NCBI GenBank assembly: GCA_964559455.1
Contig: CAZLHO010000005.1
Coordinates: 1 to 64,000, forward strand
DNA from: CAZLHO01 sp964559455
GTDB taxonomy: Bacteria > Krumholzibacteriota > Krumholzibacteriia > LZORAL124-64-63
Direction of reading: 5' to 3'
DNA length: 64,000 nt
Shown here: positions 1 to 7,067 of the stretch, one piece after another
How the letters are laid out: each line of letters starts with the position of its first letter
How positions within the stretch are numbered: position 1 is the stretch's first letter
Notes under the pieces: generated by a model
What the model was told of the DNA's origin: nothing
Seen by the model: only the letters and a program-made list of their open reading frames with translations
Databases searched by the model: none
Program-made: the position numbers and the translations under genes

Positions 1-134
1 AGCGGCGGCAGCAACGGCGCTTCGCTGCGGATCACGGGGGCTGCCGCGGTCAAGACCGGGGAAATGAGCAGCAGGAACAGCAGAGCGGCGGTGAGCCACG
101 CGCGCGCGGGTTCGACATGGTCCGTTCCACCCAT
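1..134 (-). CDS. N-terminus of a secreted protein (cut by window edge)
   Basis: The frame opens at an ATG at 132-134 and stays open to the left edge, giving 44 residues. They form a signal peptide: a short polar start (MGGTDHVEPARAW), a hydrophobic core (LTAALLFLLLISPVL) and a TAAA cleavage region. An AGGGG sequence lies about 12 bases upstream of the ATG. The mature part is outside the window, so no function can be given. It lies downstream of the 200-838 gene in the same orientation and is separated from it by a hairpin terminator, so it probably has its own promoter. Confidence 0.6.
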   Translation of the reverse strand, partial: MGGTDHVEPARAWLTAALLFLLLISPVLTAAAPVIRSEAPLLPP

Positions 135-154
135 GCCGGGTCGCCCCTGAAACG

Positions 155-182
155 CGGGTCCCCCGTCACACCGGGGGACCCG
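155..182 (-). terminator. Hairpin terminator after the 200-838 gene
   Basis: A perfect 11-bp stem (CGGGTCCCCCG with CGGGGGACCCG) and a six-base loop lie 18 bases past the stop codon of the minus-strand gene at 200. Only a short T run (GCGTTTC) follows on the minus strand, so Rho-independent strength is uncertain. It sits between two minus-strand genes. Confidence 0.6.
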
Positions 183-199
183 CCGACCGTCCATCGGTT

Positions 200-838
200 T
201 CAGCGGTACAGGTTCTTGACCCCGCCCCAGGTGCCGGGGGCCGCGGGCGTCTCCGCGCTCTGCAGCGAGAAGTGGTCGAGGCCCATCGAGAGCGTGCCCG
301 TGCCGGTGGCCTTGACCCCCGCGGAGAAGACGTTGGCCATCGTCTCGGCGAAGGAGACGGAGGCAGACTCCTGGACCCAGCCGGCGGCCTCGGCCTCGAG
401 GTCGGACCAGGTGGGATCGAAGTCGAAATGCACCAACTGCCAGCCGGTCGCTTCCAGATCCACGTCCAGGGGCAACTGCCAGCCGTTGTGCATGGCGTCG
501 AGGTAGCGGGCGTGGAAGTAGGCCGAGAGGAAGGTGCCGGTCTGGAATTCGACCGCCACCTGCACCCGCACGTAGCCGTGGGCGGCGTAGTCGCCCGCGT
601 AGTCGGGGGTGTAGTTCAGGGCGCCCACGATCCCGTAGGTGAAGACGGGCTCGTAGCTGTGCAGGTAGCCTCCGACCAGGCCGCCGGTGGCCAGGGCCTC
701 GATCTGGCACGGTCCCGAGGCCTGCAGCCAGCCCGCGGTGGAGCCGGTGTCCCAGCCTTCGAAGATGTAGTCGGCGCGGGCGGCCGCGGGTGCGAGGAGC
801 AGCAGGCAGGCGAGGCCGGACAGCAGGCAAGTGCGCAT
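200..838 (-). CDS. Secreted protein with C-terminal WGGVKNLYR tag
   Basis: A 212-residue protein. I start it at the ATG at 836-838 because a clear signal peptide follows at once (MRTCLLSGLACLLLLAPAAARAD), although the frame is open further upstream. The mature part is rich in Trp, Tyr and Gly and looks like a beta-sandwich (for example GWQLVHFDFDPTW). I recognise no named family. The last residues, GTWGGVKNLYR, match the ends of the proteins at 27729 and 62408, which are otherwise unrelated. All three have signal peptides and lack the FlgD-like domain used by other secreted proteins here, so the tag may be a sorting signal (inference). Confidence 0.75.
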   Translation of the reverse strand: MRTCLLSGLACLLLLAPAAARADYIFEGWDTGSTAGWLQASGPCQIEALATGGLVGGYLHSYEPVFTYGIVGALNYTPDYAGDYAAHGYVRVQVAVEFQTGTFLSAYFHARYLDAMHNGWQLPLDVDLEATGWQLVHFDFDPTWSDLEAEAAGWVQESASVSFAETMANVFSAGVKATGTGTLSMGLDHFSLQSAETPAAPGTWGGVKNLYR

Positions 839-1018
839 GGTCACGTCGGTTCCCCCCGGGGATGAATGGAATGTGGATTCTCGATATCGATTGCCGATAC
901 TAGCCGCCGCCGCCGGCGTGATCAAGGACGGGACGGAGGATTCCCGATGGGGCCGGCGGCCGTCCTGCGCTACAATCGGCCCCCGACGACGTCCGTTCCC
1001 CCGCGAGGAGCCTCCGGC

Positions 1019-2656
1019 ATGACCCGTAGCCGCCCCGGACCGCTGCTGATCCCGCTGGGCCTCGCCCTGCTCGCGGCGGCGGTCCACCTGCCCGTGCTCG
1101 ACAACGCCTTCGTGAACTTCGACGACGTCTTCACGATCCTGAACAACCCCCTGATCCAGGGCCTGGACGCCGCGCACCTGCGCGACATGTTCGGCGGCTT
1201 CTATTTCGGCAACTACCAGCCGCTGACCTGGCTGTCGCTGGCCGCGAGCCACGCGCTGGCCGGGCCGGACCCGCGCTTCTTCCACGCCGTGAACCTGCTG
1301 CTGCACTGCCTGAACACGGTGCTGGCCTACTTCTTCGTCATGCGGCTGGCGGCGAGAGGCGGGGACGAGGCCCGCGTCCGCACCGTGGCCCTGATCGCGG
1401 GCGCGCTCTTCGCCGTCCACACCCTGCACGTGGAGTCGGTGGCCTGGGCGTCGCAGCGCAAGGACCTGCTCTTCACCGCCTTCTACCTGGGCTCGCTGCT
1501 GTTATACCTGCGCCACGCCGACGGCGGCGCACGGCGGCACTATCTGCTGGCGCTGGCGCTCTTCCTCTGTTCGCTGCTGGCCAAGGCCGCGGCGGCGCCG
1601 CTCTTCGCCGTGGTGGTCGCGCTGGACCACCACCGGGGACGCCTGCGCGGGCCCGGGCTGCACGCCGTGCTGCTCGAGAAGCTGCCCTTCGCCGCGCTGG
1701 GCCTCGGCTTCGGGGCGCTGGCCGTGGTCGCGCAGCGCTCGAGCGACTTCGTGGCCCACGCCGCCCTGCACACGCCCCTGCAGCGGCTGTTGCTGGCCTG
1801 CTGGGGCTTCACGCTCTACCTGGCGAAGCTGGCCCTGCCGTTGCGGCTGTCGGCCTACTATCCCTATCCGGATCTGGCCGGGGGCCTTCCGGCGGGCCTG
1901 CTGTTCGCGCCCCTGGTCGCCGCCCTCTTCGTCGTCGTGATGATCGCTGGCCTGCGTCGCCGCGGTCTGGCCGCCTTCGGCCTGCTCTTCTTCGCGCTGA
2001 ACATCGGGCCGCTGCTGCAGCTGCTGCCGATCGGCGACTTCCTGATGGCCGACCGCTTCGCCTACCTGCCTTCGCTGGGCGTCTTCCTGGCGGTCGGAGC
2101 GGCCGGGGTCGCCCTGGTCCGGTCGCGGCCGAAGCTGGGGCGGCCGCTGGGCGCGGCGCTGCTGGTCTGGGTCGTGCTGCTGTCGGGATTGACCGTGCGG
2201 CGAGCGGACGTCTGGCAAGACAGCCTGACCCTGTGGAACGACGTGCTGGCGCAGCACCCCGACATCGCCCTGGCGCTGAGCAACCGGGGCACGGCGCGGG
2301 GCGAGGCCGGCGACCTGGCCGGCGCCGTCGCGGACTTCGACCGGGCGCTGGCGGTCGATCCGGGCTACGTCGACGCCCTGGACAACCGCGGCTACGCGCG
2401 GTTGCTCGCCGGAGACAGCGAAGGCGCCCTGGCCGATTTCGACCTGGCGCTGCGCCGCAGCCCCGGCAACCCCGGCGCCCTGGCCCACCGCGCGCAGGCC
2501 CGATTCCAGCGCGGGGTCGCGCGCTACCGGGCGGGCGACTTCGCCGGCGCGGCCGCCGACTTCGCGGCGGTGCTGCGGGACGCCCCCGACTTCCCCGGAG
2601 CGCGGCGGAACCTCGAGGCGGCCCGGCGGCTCTCATCCTCTCCCCCGACGCCGTAG
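1019..2656 (+). CDS. TMTC-like GT-C membrane protein with C-terminal TPRs
   Basis: A 545-residue polytopic membrane protein starting at an ATG with AGGAG eight bases upstream. The N-terminal part has the acidic-loop pattern of GT-C glycosyltransferases (NAFVNFDDVFTILNN, then NYQPLTWLS and HAVNLLLHCLN), as in the TMTC/O-mannosyltransferase-like TPR proteins common in bacteria. Roughly ten hydrophobic segments follow to about residue 410. The last 130 residues hold about three TPRs (ALSNRGTARGEAGDLAGAVADF, ALDNRGYARLLAGD and similar). It may transfer sugars from a lipid carrier to extracytoplasmic proteins; donor and acceptor cannot be read from the sequence. Its 3' end overlaps the convergent DUF2784 gene by 24 bases. 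Confidence 0.75.
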   Translation: MTRSRPGPLLIPLGLALLAAAVHLPVLDNAFVNFDDVFTILNNPLIQGLDAAHLRDMFGGFYFGNYQPLTWLSLAASHALAGPDPRFFHAVNLLLHCLNTVLAYFFVMRLAARGGDEARVRTVALIAGALFAVHTLHVESVAWASQRKDLLFTAFYLGSLLLYLRHADGGARRHYLLALALFLCSLLAKAAAAPLFAVVVALDHHRGRLRGPGLHAVLLEKLPFAALGLGFGALAVVAQRSSDFVAHAALHTPLQRLLLACWGFTLYLAKLALPLRLSAYYPYPDLAGGLPAGLLFAPLVAALFVVVMIAGLRRRGLAAFGLLFFALNIGPLLQLLPIGDFLMADRFAYLPSLGVFLAVGAAGVALVRSRPKLGRPLGAALLVWVVLLSGLTVRRADVWQDSLTLWNDVLAQHPDIALALSNRGTARGEAGDLAGAVADFDRALAVDPGYVDALDNRGYARLLAGDSEGALADFDLALRRSPGNPGALAHRAQARFQRGVARYRAGDFAGAAADFAAVLRDAPDFPGARRNLEAARRLSSSPPTP

Positions 2657-2998
2657 CACCAGCGCGTAGACCAGGATGTTGATCGCCAGGACCGCGCCCC
2701 CCAGCAGGTACTGGATCTCGCGGGTCAGGCCGCCCGGGTAGACTATGGGCAGCAGGTAGTGCTCGACGAAGCCTCCGGGGTAGCCCTGCTGCCCGGCGGC
2801 CAGGCGCAGCCGGTTCTCCAGCGGGGTCAGCGGGCAGATCCAGCCGACGGTCTCGATGAGGACGCCCCAGGCGGCGACGGGCAGGTGGATCCAGGCCAGC
2901 CGCCGGTCGCGCAGGGCCAGCAGGCCGCCCAGGACCACGAAGACGATGAACAGGAAGTGGAGCACGACCAGCAGGTCGGCGAGCAGGCGGGGAAGCAC
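2633..2998 (-). CDS. DUF2784 family small membrane protein
   Basis: A 121-residue protein with three or four membrane segments and the DUF2784 pattern: LLVVLHFLFIVFVVLGG, then WIHLPVAAWGVLIE, ICPLTPLEN, and a C-terminal YLLGG...NILVYALVL helix. I chose a GTG start at 2998 because GGAGGAG lies eight bases upstream and the result fits the family length. An ATG at 3061 would add an Arg-rich stretch without family character. The function of DUF2784 is unknown. The gene converges on the TMTC-like gene and shares its last 24 bases. Confidence 0.8.
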   Translation of the reverse strand: MLPRLLADLLVVLHFLFIVFVVLGGLLALRDRRLAWIHLPVAAWGVLIETVGWICPLTPLENRLRLAAGQQGYPGGFVEHYLLPIVYPGGLTREIQYLLGGAVLAINILVYALVLRRRGRG

Positions 2999-3174
2999 GG
3001 CCTTCGCTCCTCCGGGCGTACGGCGGCGCCGGCGACGGATCGGACTCCCCGAGTGTAGCACGCGGAATCCGGCCGGGGCGGACCCTTCTCCTGGCTTCCT
3101 GCCGCTTGCTGTTATAGAATGGGGCCGTTGATCACTCCCCCGACACTCCTCCTTTTTCCACGAGAACGAAACCC

Positions 3175-4269
3175 ATGCCCGAAACCTGCTCCGGCGTCCT
3201 GGAGATCCTCAAGAACGGCAACGGATCCCTGCGCGACCCCGTCCGCTCCTTCCGCCCCGATCCCGGCGACCCCTTCGTCTCCCGCCGGCTGATCGACCGC
3301 TTCCGGCTGGCCGCCGGCGCCCTGGTGATCGGTCCCGCCGCCCCGGGCAAGCAGGGCCCGAAGCTGCTGGACGTCGAGACCGTCTGCGGCCTGGAGCCCG
3401 CGGCCTTCGGCGAGCGGACGCCGTTCAAGGACCTGCCCGCAGTGAACCCGGACCGGCGCTTCCGGCTGGGGGACGGCGGCAACCCCTCGATGCGCCTGGT
3501 CGAGCTCTTCGCTCCGATCGGCCACGGCACCCGGGGGCTGATCGTCTCGCCGCCCAAGGCCGGCAAGACCGAGCTGCTCGCGGAGATCGCGCGCGGCGTC
3601 CACGCCGATTCCCCCGAGGCGCGCGTCGTCGTGTTGCTGATCGACGAGCGGCCCGAGGAGGTCACGCATTTCCGGCGCCGGGTGCCGGCCGAGGTCCTGG
3701 CCAGCAGCAGCGACCAGACCCTGGAGGACCACGTGCGCCTGGCGAACCTCTGCCTGGCCCAGGTCCGCTGCGAGCTGGAATGCGGCCACGACGTGGTTGT
3801 GCTGGTGGACAGCATCACGCGCATGGGCCGGGCCTTCAACGCCCACGGGGCCGGCTCGGGCCGGACCATGACCGGCGGGCTGGATTCCCGGGCGCTGGAG
3901 ATCCCGCGGCGCTTCTTCGGCATGGCCCGCAACGTCGAGCACGGCGGCTCGGTCACGGTCGTCGCCACCGCCCTGGTCGACACCGGCTCGCGCATGGACG
4001 ACCTGATCTTCGAGGAGTTCAAGGGCACGGGGAACTGCGAGATCGTGCTGGACCGCTCCCTGGCCGAGGCCCGGGTCTTCCCGGCCATCGACCTGCTGGC
4101 CTCCGGCACCCGCCGCGACGACCTGCTCTACGAGCCGGACGAGCTCGACGCCATCAACAAGCTGCGCCGGCGCGGCCAGGGCATGACCCCGCGCCAGGCG
4201 ATCGAGGGCCTGCTGCAGCTGCTCGAGGAACGGCCCACCAACGCGGAGCTGCTGCAGAAGCTGGGCTGA
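3175..4269 (+). CDS. rho: Rho-type transcription termination ATPase, short and divergent
   Basis: A 364-residue RecA-type hexameric ATPase of the Rho family (usual length about 420). The N-terminal helical domain is missing; the protein begins in the cold-shock domain (GVLEIL). The usual G-[FY]-G-F-L-R RNA-contact motif reads NGNGSLRD, so both aromatic contacts are gone. The motor is intact: Walker A PPKAGKTE (Lys131), IDERPEEV, Walker B VVVLVDSITRMGRAFN, Q/R-loop region SGRTMTGG and EEFKGTGN, and conserved FPAIDLLASGTR near the C-terminus. It is probably a second Rho paralogue with changed RNA recognition, or a lineage-specific Rho (inference). A TATAGAAT sequence at 3113-3120 could be its -10 box. 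It has no operon partner. Confidence 0.85.
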   Translation: MPETCSGVLEILKNGNGSLRDPVRSFRPDPGDPFVSRRLIDRFRLAAGALVIGPAAPGKQGPKLLDVETVCGLEPAAFGERTPFKDLPAVNPDRRFRLGDGGNPSMRLVELFAPIGHGTRGLIVSPPKAGKTELLAEIARGVHADSPEARVVVLLIDERPEEVTHFRRRVPAEVLASSSDQTLEDHVRLANLCLAQVRCELECGHDVVVLVDSITRMGRAFNAHGAGSGRTMTGGLDSRALEIPRRFFGMARNVEHGGSVTVVATALVDTGSRMDDLIFEEFKGTGNCEIVLDRSLAEARVFPAIDLLASGTRRDDLLYEPDELDAINKLRRRGQGMTPRQAIEGLLQLLEERPTNAELLQKLG

Positions 4270-4398
4270 GCGTCGACCCTTCAACTCCCCCTGGATGCCG
4301 CCGTCGATCCCGGCTAAGCTCCGTTGGCCCCGCCCGCCGGGGCCGACGCGCGTCAGGTCCGGCGCGCGCCGCTCCGGACCCGCACCCCGGGGAGCACC

Positions 4399-6294
4399 AT
4401 GGCCCGATTCGCCACCCTCGACATCTTCTGGGCGGTCGCCTTCCTGCTGCTGATGGTCGGCGGCGCCTTCTTCTTCTACCGCCTGGCCCGCCGCTCCGAG
4501 AGCGACTTCTTCCTGGCCGGCCGCGGCCTGCCCTGGTGGCTGCCCGCCTCGTCGGTGTTCAGCACCCACACGGCCACCGACACCCCGATGTGGATCACCG
4601 GCGTGATCTACGCCCACGGCCTGCGCGGGCTCTGGTACACCTTCTTCTCGGCCTGGACCGCGATCGGCGCCTTCGTCTCGGCGCGCATCTTCCGGCGCTC
4701 GCTGGCCTATACCCAGGCCGAGTGGCAGACGCAGCGCTTCGGCGGCCTGGGCGCCGAGCTGCTGCGCGGCTGGATGGCCGGCTGGCAGGTCTTCATGAAC
4801 ATGTTCATCCTCGGCTGGGTGGGCATCGCCATGGGCAAGGTCTGCGCGCTGGCCTTCGGCTGGCCGGTGTGGGTCGGCCTGGTGCTGCCCAGCCTGATCA
4901 CGGCCGTCTACACCCTGGCCGCCGGCTACTGGGGCGTGGTGATGGGCGACTTCCTGCAGGGCATCGTCGCCGTCTTCGCCATCGTCATCGTGTCGATGGT
5001 GGGCGTGGCGGCGGCGGGCGGCCCGGCCGGCGTCACCGAGAAGATCGTCGCCGTCGGCGGCGAGTGGCGCCTGAACGCCTTCGCCTTCAGCGGCTGGCTC
5101 GACGGCGACTTCCCGATCGTCTGGTGGCTGACGATGCTGGTGATCTCGGTCATCGGCGGCTTCGGCATGGGCACCAGCATCGACTGGTACGTCGAGGCCC
5201 AGCGCATCCAGTCGGCCAGGACCGTGCGCGACTCGACCTACGGGCTGTGGGCCGGCGGCGCGATCACCCTGATCCGCAACGGTTTCTGGGCCGCCGGCAT
5301 CCTGGCCTTCTTCGCGATGCTGCCGAACATCGCCGACGCCGCCGACTACGAGCTGGGCTGGTTCCGCCTGGGCTTCGAGCTGCTGCCGGTCGGCCTGGTC
5401 GGCGTCTTCTTCGGCGCGATCCTGGCCATCCACCTCTCGACCATCTCCAGCCACCTGAACCTGGGCGCCCTCTACTTCACCCGCGACCTCTACCAGCGCT
5501 ACATCCGGCCCGACTCCTCCGAGCAGCGGCTGGTCTGGGTCGGCCGCGTCTCGACCTTCGTGCTGCTGGTGGGATCGTTCTTCTACGGCCTGATGATGGA
5601 GGAGATCACCCGCTGGCTGATCTTCGCGCTATGGCTGATGATGGCCGGGATCTGGCTGCCGAACATCCTGCAAGTCGTGTGGTGGCGCTTCAACGCCTGG
5701 GGCTACCTGGCCGGATGGATGGCCAACCTGGGCGTGTCGTGGCTGGTCGTCTGGGTGCTGCCCGCCTTCGGCGTGATGCCCAAGCTGCCCGACCACCTGC
5801 AGTTCTGGCTGCTGCTGGCCCTGGGCGCGGTGGTCTTCCTGCCGGTCACGCTGCGCACGCGCCCCGAGAACATGGACCGGCTGGTGCGCTACTACGTGAT
5901 GACCCGGCCCCTGGGCTGGTGGGGTCCGGTGCACCGCGAGGCGGTGCGGCGCGGGCTGCTGGCGGACGCGCCGGCGCAGGCGCCGGGACCGCGGCCCCTG
6001 ATCCGCCGCTCCTGGACGCCCGAGCAGGCCGACGAGTGGACGCGCGAGGACTGGATCGCGGTGGTGCTGTCGCCGCTGGTCTTCGGGGCGCTGATGATCG
6101 GCGTCACCCAGCTGCTGCTGCTGCGGCCGAGCGGATTGTGGCTGCTGCTGGGCGCGGTCGTCGGGACCCTCTTCATCTACTGGGTGATCGACCCCAAGCT
6201 GCGGGCGGTCTCGAGCGAGTACGAGGCGCGCCAGGCCCGCTACGTCGAGCAGCTGGAACAGCGCCTGCGCTGGCAGGACGAAGGAGGCCGCTGA
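4399..6294 (+). CDS. Sodium:solute symporter (SSS family)
   Basis: A 631-residue inner-membrane symporter starting at an ATG with GGGGAG five bases upstream. It has about 13 membrane helices and SSS-family sequences: SDFFLAGRGLPWWLPASSVFSTHTATD near the N-terminus, FLQGIVAVFAI, and the family signature region SIDWYVEAQRIQSARTV. The C-terminus adds a charged loop and two further helices. It uses a Na+ gradient to import a small solute. The substrate is not clear; the AGRGL...SVFSTHTATDTP pattern resembles the sugar and organic-acid branch. Its TGA overlaps the ATG of the next tiny gene, so three genes are translationally coupled. Confidence 0.9.
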   Translation: MARFATLDIFWAVAFLLLMVGGAFFFYRLARRSESDFFLAGRGLPWWLPASSVFSTHTATDTPMWITGVIYAHGLRGLWYTFFSAWTAIGAFVSARIFRRSLAYTQAEWQTQRFGGLGAELLRGWMAGWQVFMNMFILGWVGIAMGKVCALAFGWPVWVGLVLPSLITAVYTLAAGYWGVVMGDFLQGIVAVFAIVIVSMVGVAAAGGPAGVTEKIVAVGGEWRLNAFAFSGWLDGDFPIVWWLTMLVISVIGGFGMGTSIDWYVEAQRIQSARTVRDSTYGLWAGGAITLIRNGFWAAGILAFFAMLPNIADAADYELGWFRLGFELLPVGLVGVFFGAILAIHLSTISSHLNLGALYFTRDLYQRYIRPDSSEQRLVWVGRVSTFVLLVGSFFYGLMMEEITRWLIFALWLMMAGIWLPNILQVVWWRFNAWGYLAGWMANLGVSWLVVWVLPAFGVMPKLPDHLQFWLLLALGAVVFLPVTLRTRPENMDRLVRYYVMTRPLGWWGPVHREAVRRGLLADAPAQAPGPRPLIRRSWTPEQADEWTREDWIAVVLSPLVFGALMIGVTQLLLLRPSGLWLLLGAVVGTLFIYWVIDPKLRAVSSEYEARQARYVEQLEQRLRWQDEGGR

Positions 6295-6413
6295 TGGACA
6301 AGGGACTGGTTACCCTGATCGGCATGAGCATCGCCTACGTGGCCTCGTTCCTGGGCCTGGGCCTGGCCTGGTGGAGCTGGCGCAAGCGTCATCGGAAGGA
6401 CGGCCCGCGATGA
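6294..6413 (+). CDS. Small single-span membrane protein, symporter accessory candidate
   Basis: A 39-residue protein (MDKGLVTLIG...KDGPR) with one hydrophobic segment, residues 5-27, followed by a basic tail (WRKRHRKDGPR). Its ATG shares a base with the symporter TGA (TGATG), and its own TGA overlaps the next ATG (ATGA). The preceding GGAGG inside the symporter gene supplies a ribosome binding site. Very small proteins coded directly after SSS symporters are known as symporter small accessory proteins. Assignment here rests on position, size and topology, not on recognised sequence similarity. Confidence 0.65.
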   Translation: MDKGLVTLIGMSIAYVASFLGLGLAWWSWRKRHRKDGPR

Positions 6414-6547
6414 ACGGACAGCTGCCCGACGTCACGCCGCTGAGCGGCTTCTTCTGGACCTGGATCGTGCCGGCGGCGCTCTTCGGGATCGCCCTGGCCG
6501 CGACCTGGCTGCTCTATCGTCACTTCGCCGGCAAGGGCCGGCACTGA
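6410..6547 (+). CDS. Second small membrane protein after the symporter
   Basis: A 45-residue protein (MNGQLPDVTP...GKGRH) with one membrane span at about residues 13-36 (FFWTWIVPAALFGIALAATW) and a short basic tail. It is coupled to the preceding 39-residue gene by an ATGA overlap. The two small proteins are not obviously copies of one another. Placement suggests a subunit or regulator of the symporter, but no function is known. Confidence 0.6.
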   Translation: MNGQLPDVTPLSGFFWTWIVPAALFGIALAATWLLYRHFAGKGRH

Positions 6548-6574
6548 CCGCCCCGGCGACCTCGCCGAGATGGG

Positions 6575-7051
6575 ATGCCGATCATGAAAAGACGAAAGAC
6601 GATCGCCCTGGTGGCCCACGACAGCCGCAAGCGGGATCTGGTCGACTGGGTGATCCGCAACGAGGCCATCCTGGAGGGGCTCGACCTGGTCTGCACCGGC
6701 ACCACCGGCCGCCTGCTCGCCGAGACCCTGGCGAATCATCGCGGCGGCGCCGGCCGGCCGGAGCAGGAGATCAAGCGCCTGCTCTCGGGTCCGCTGGGCG
6801 GCGACCAGCAGTTGGGCGCCATGATCGCCGAGGGGCGCATAGACGTCCTCATCTTCTTCTGGGATCCCATGCAGCCCCAGCCCCACGACGTGGACGTCAA
6901 GGCCCTGCTGCGCATCGCCGTGCTCTACAACGTGCCGACCGCCTGCAACCGCAGCACGGCGGATTTCATGATCGCCTCGCCGCTGCTGGAGCAGGACTAC
7001 GTGCCGGCGCGGAAGGACTACGCCGCGTACATGGAGCGGAACATCGAGTGA
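6575..7051 (+). CDS. mgsA: Methylglyoxal synthase
   Basis: A 158-residue cytoplasmic enzyme converting dihydroxyacetone phosphate to methylglyoxal and phosphate, a bypass that relieves sugar-phosphate build-up. Family motifs are complete: ALVAHDSRK, the phosphate-binding CTGTTG, SGPLGGDQQLGAMIAEG with the catalytic Asp, VLIFFWDPM, PHDVDVKALLRIA and CNRSTADFM. A second in-frame ATG at 6584 is an equally good start. It lies 27 bases after the second small membrane gene and 16 bases before a GH92 gene, which fits a role balancing imported sugar (inference). Confidence 0.95.
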   Translation: MPIMKRRKTIALVAHDSRKRDLVDWVIRNEAILEGLDLVCTGTTGRLLAETLANHRGGAGRPEQEIKRLLSGPLGGDQQLGAMIAEGRIDVLIFFWDPMQPQPHDVDVKALLRIAVLYNVPTACNRSTADFMIASPLLEQDYVPARKDYAAYMERNIE

Positions 7052-7067
7052 CCCGGAGGTCAGGCCC

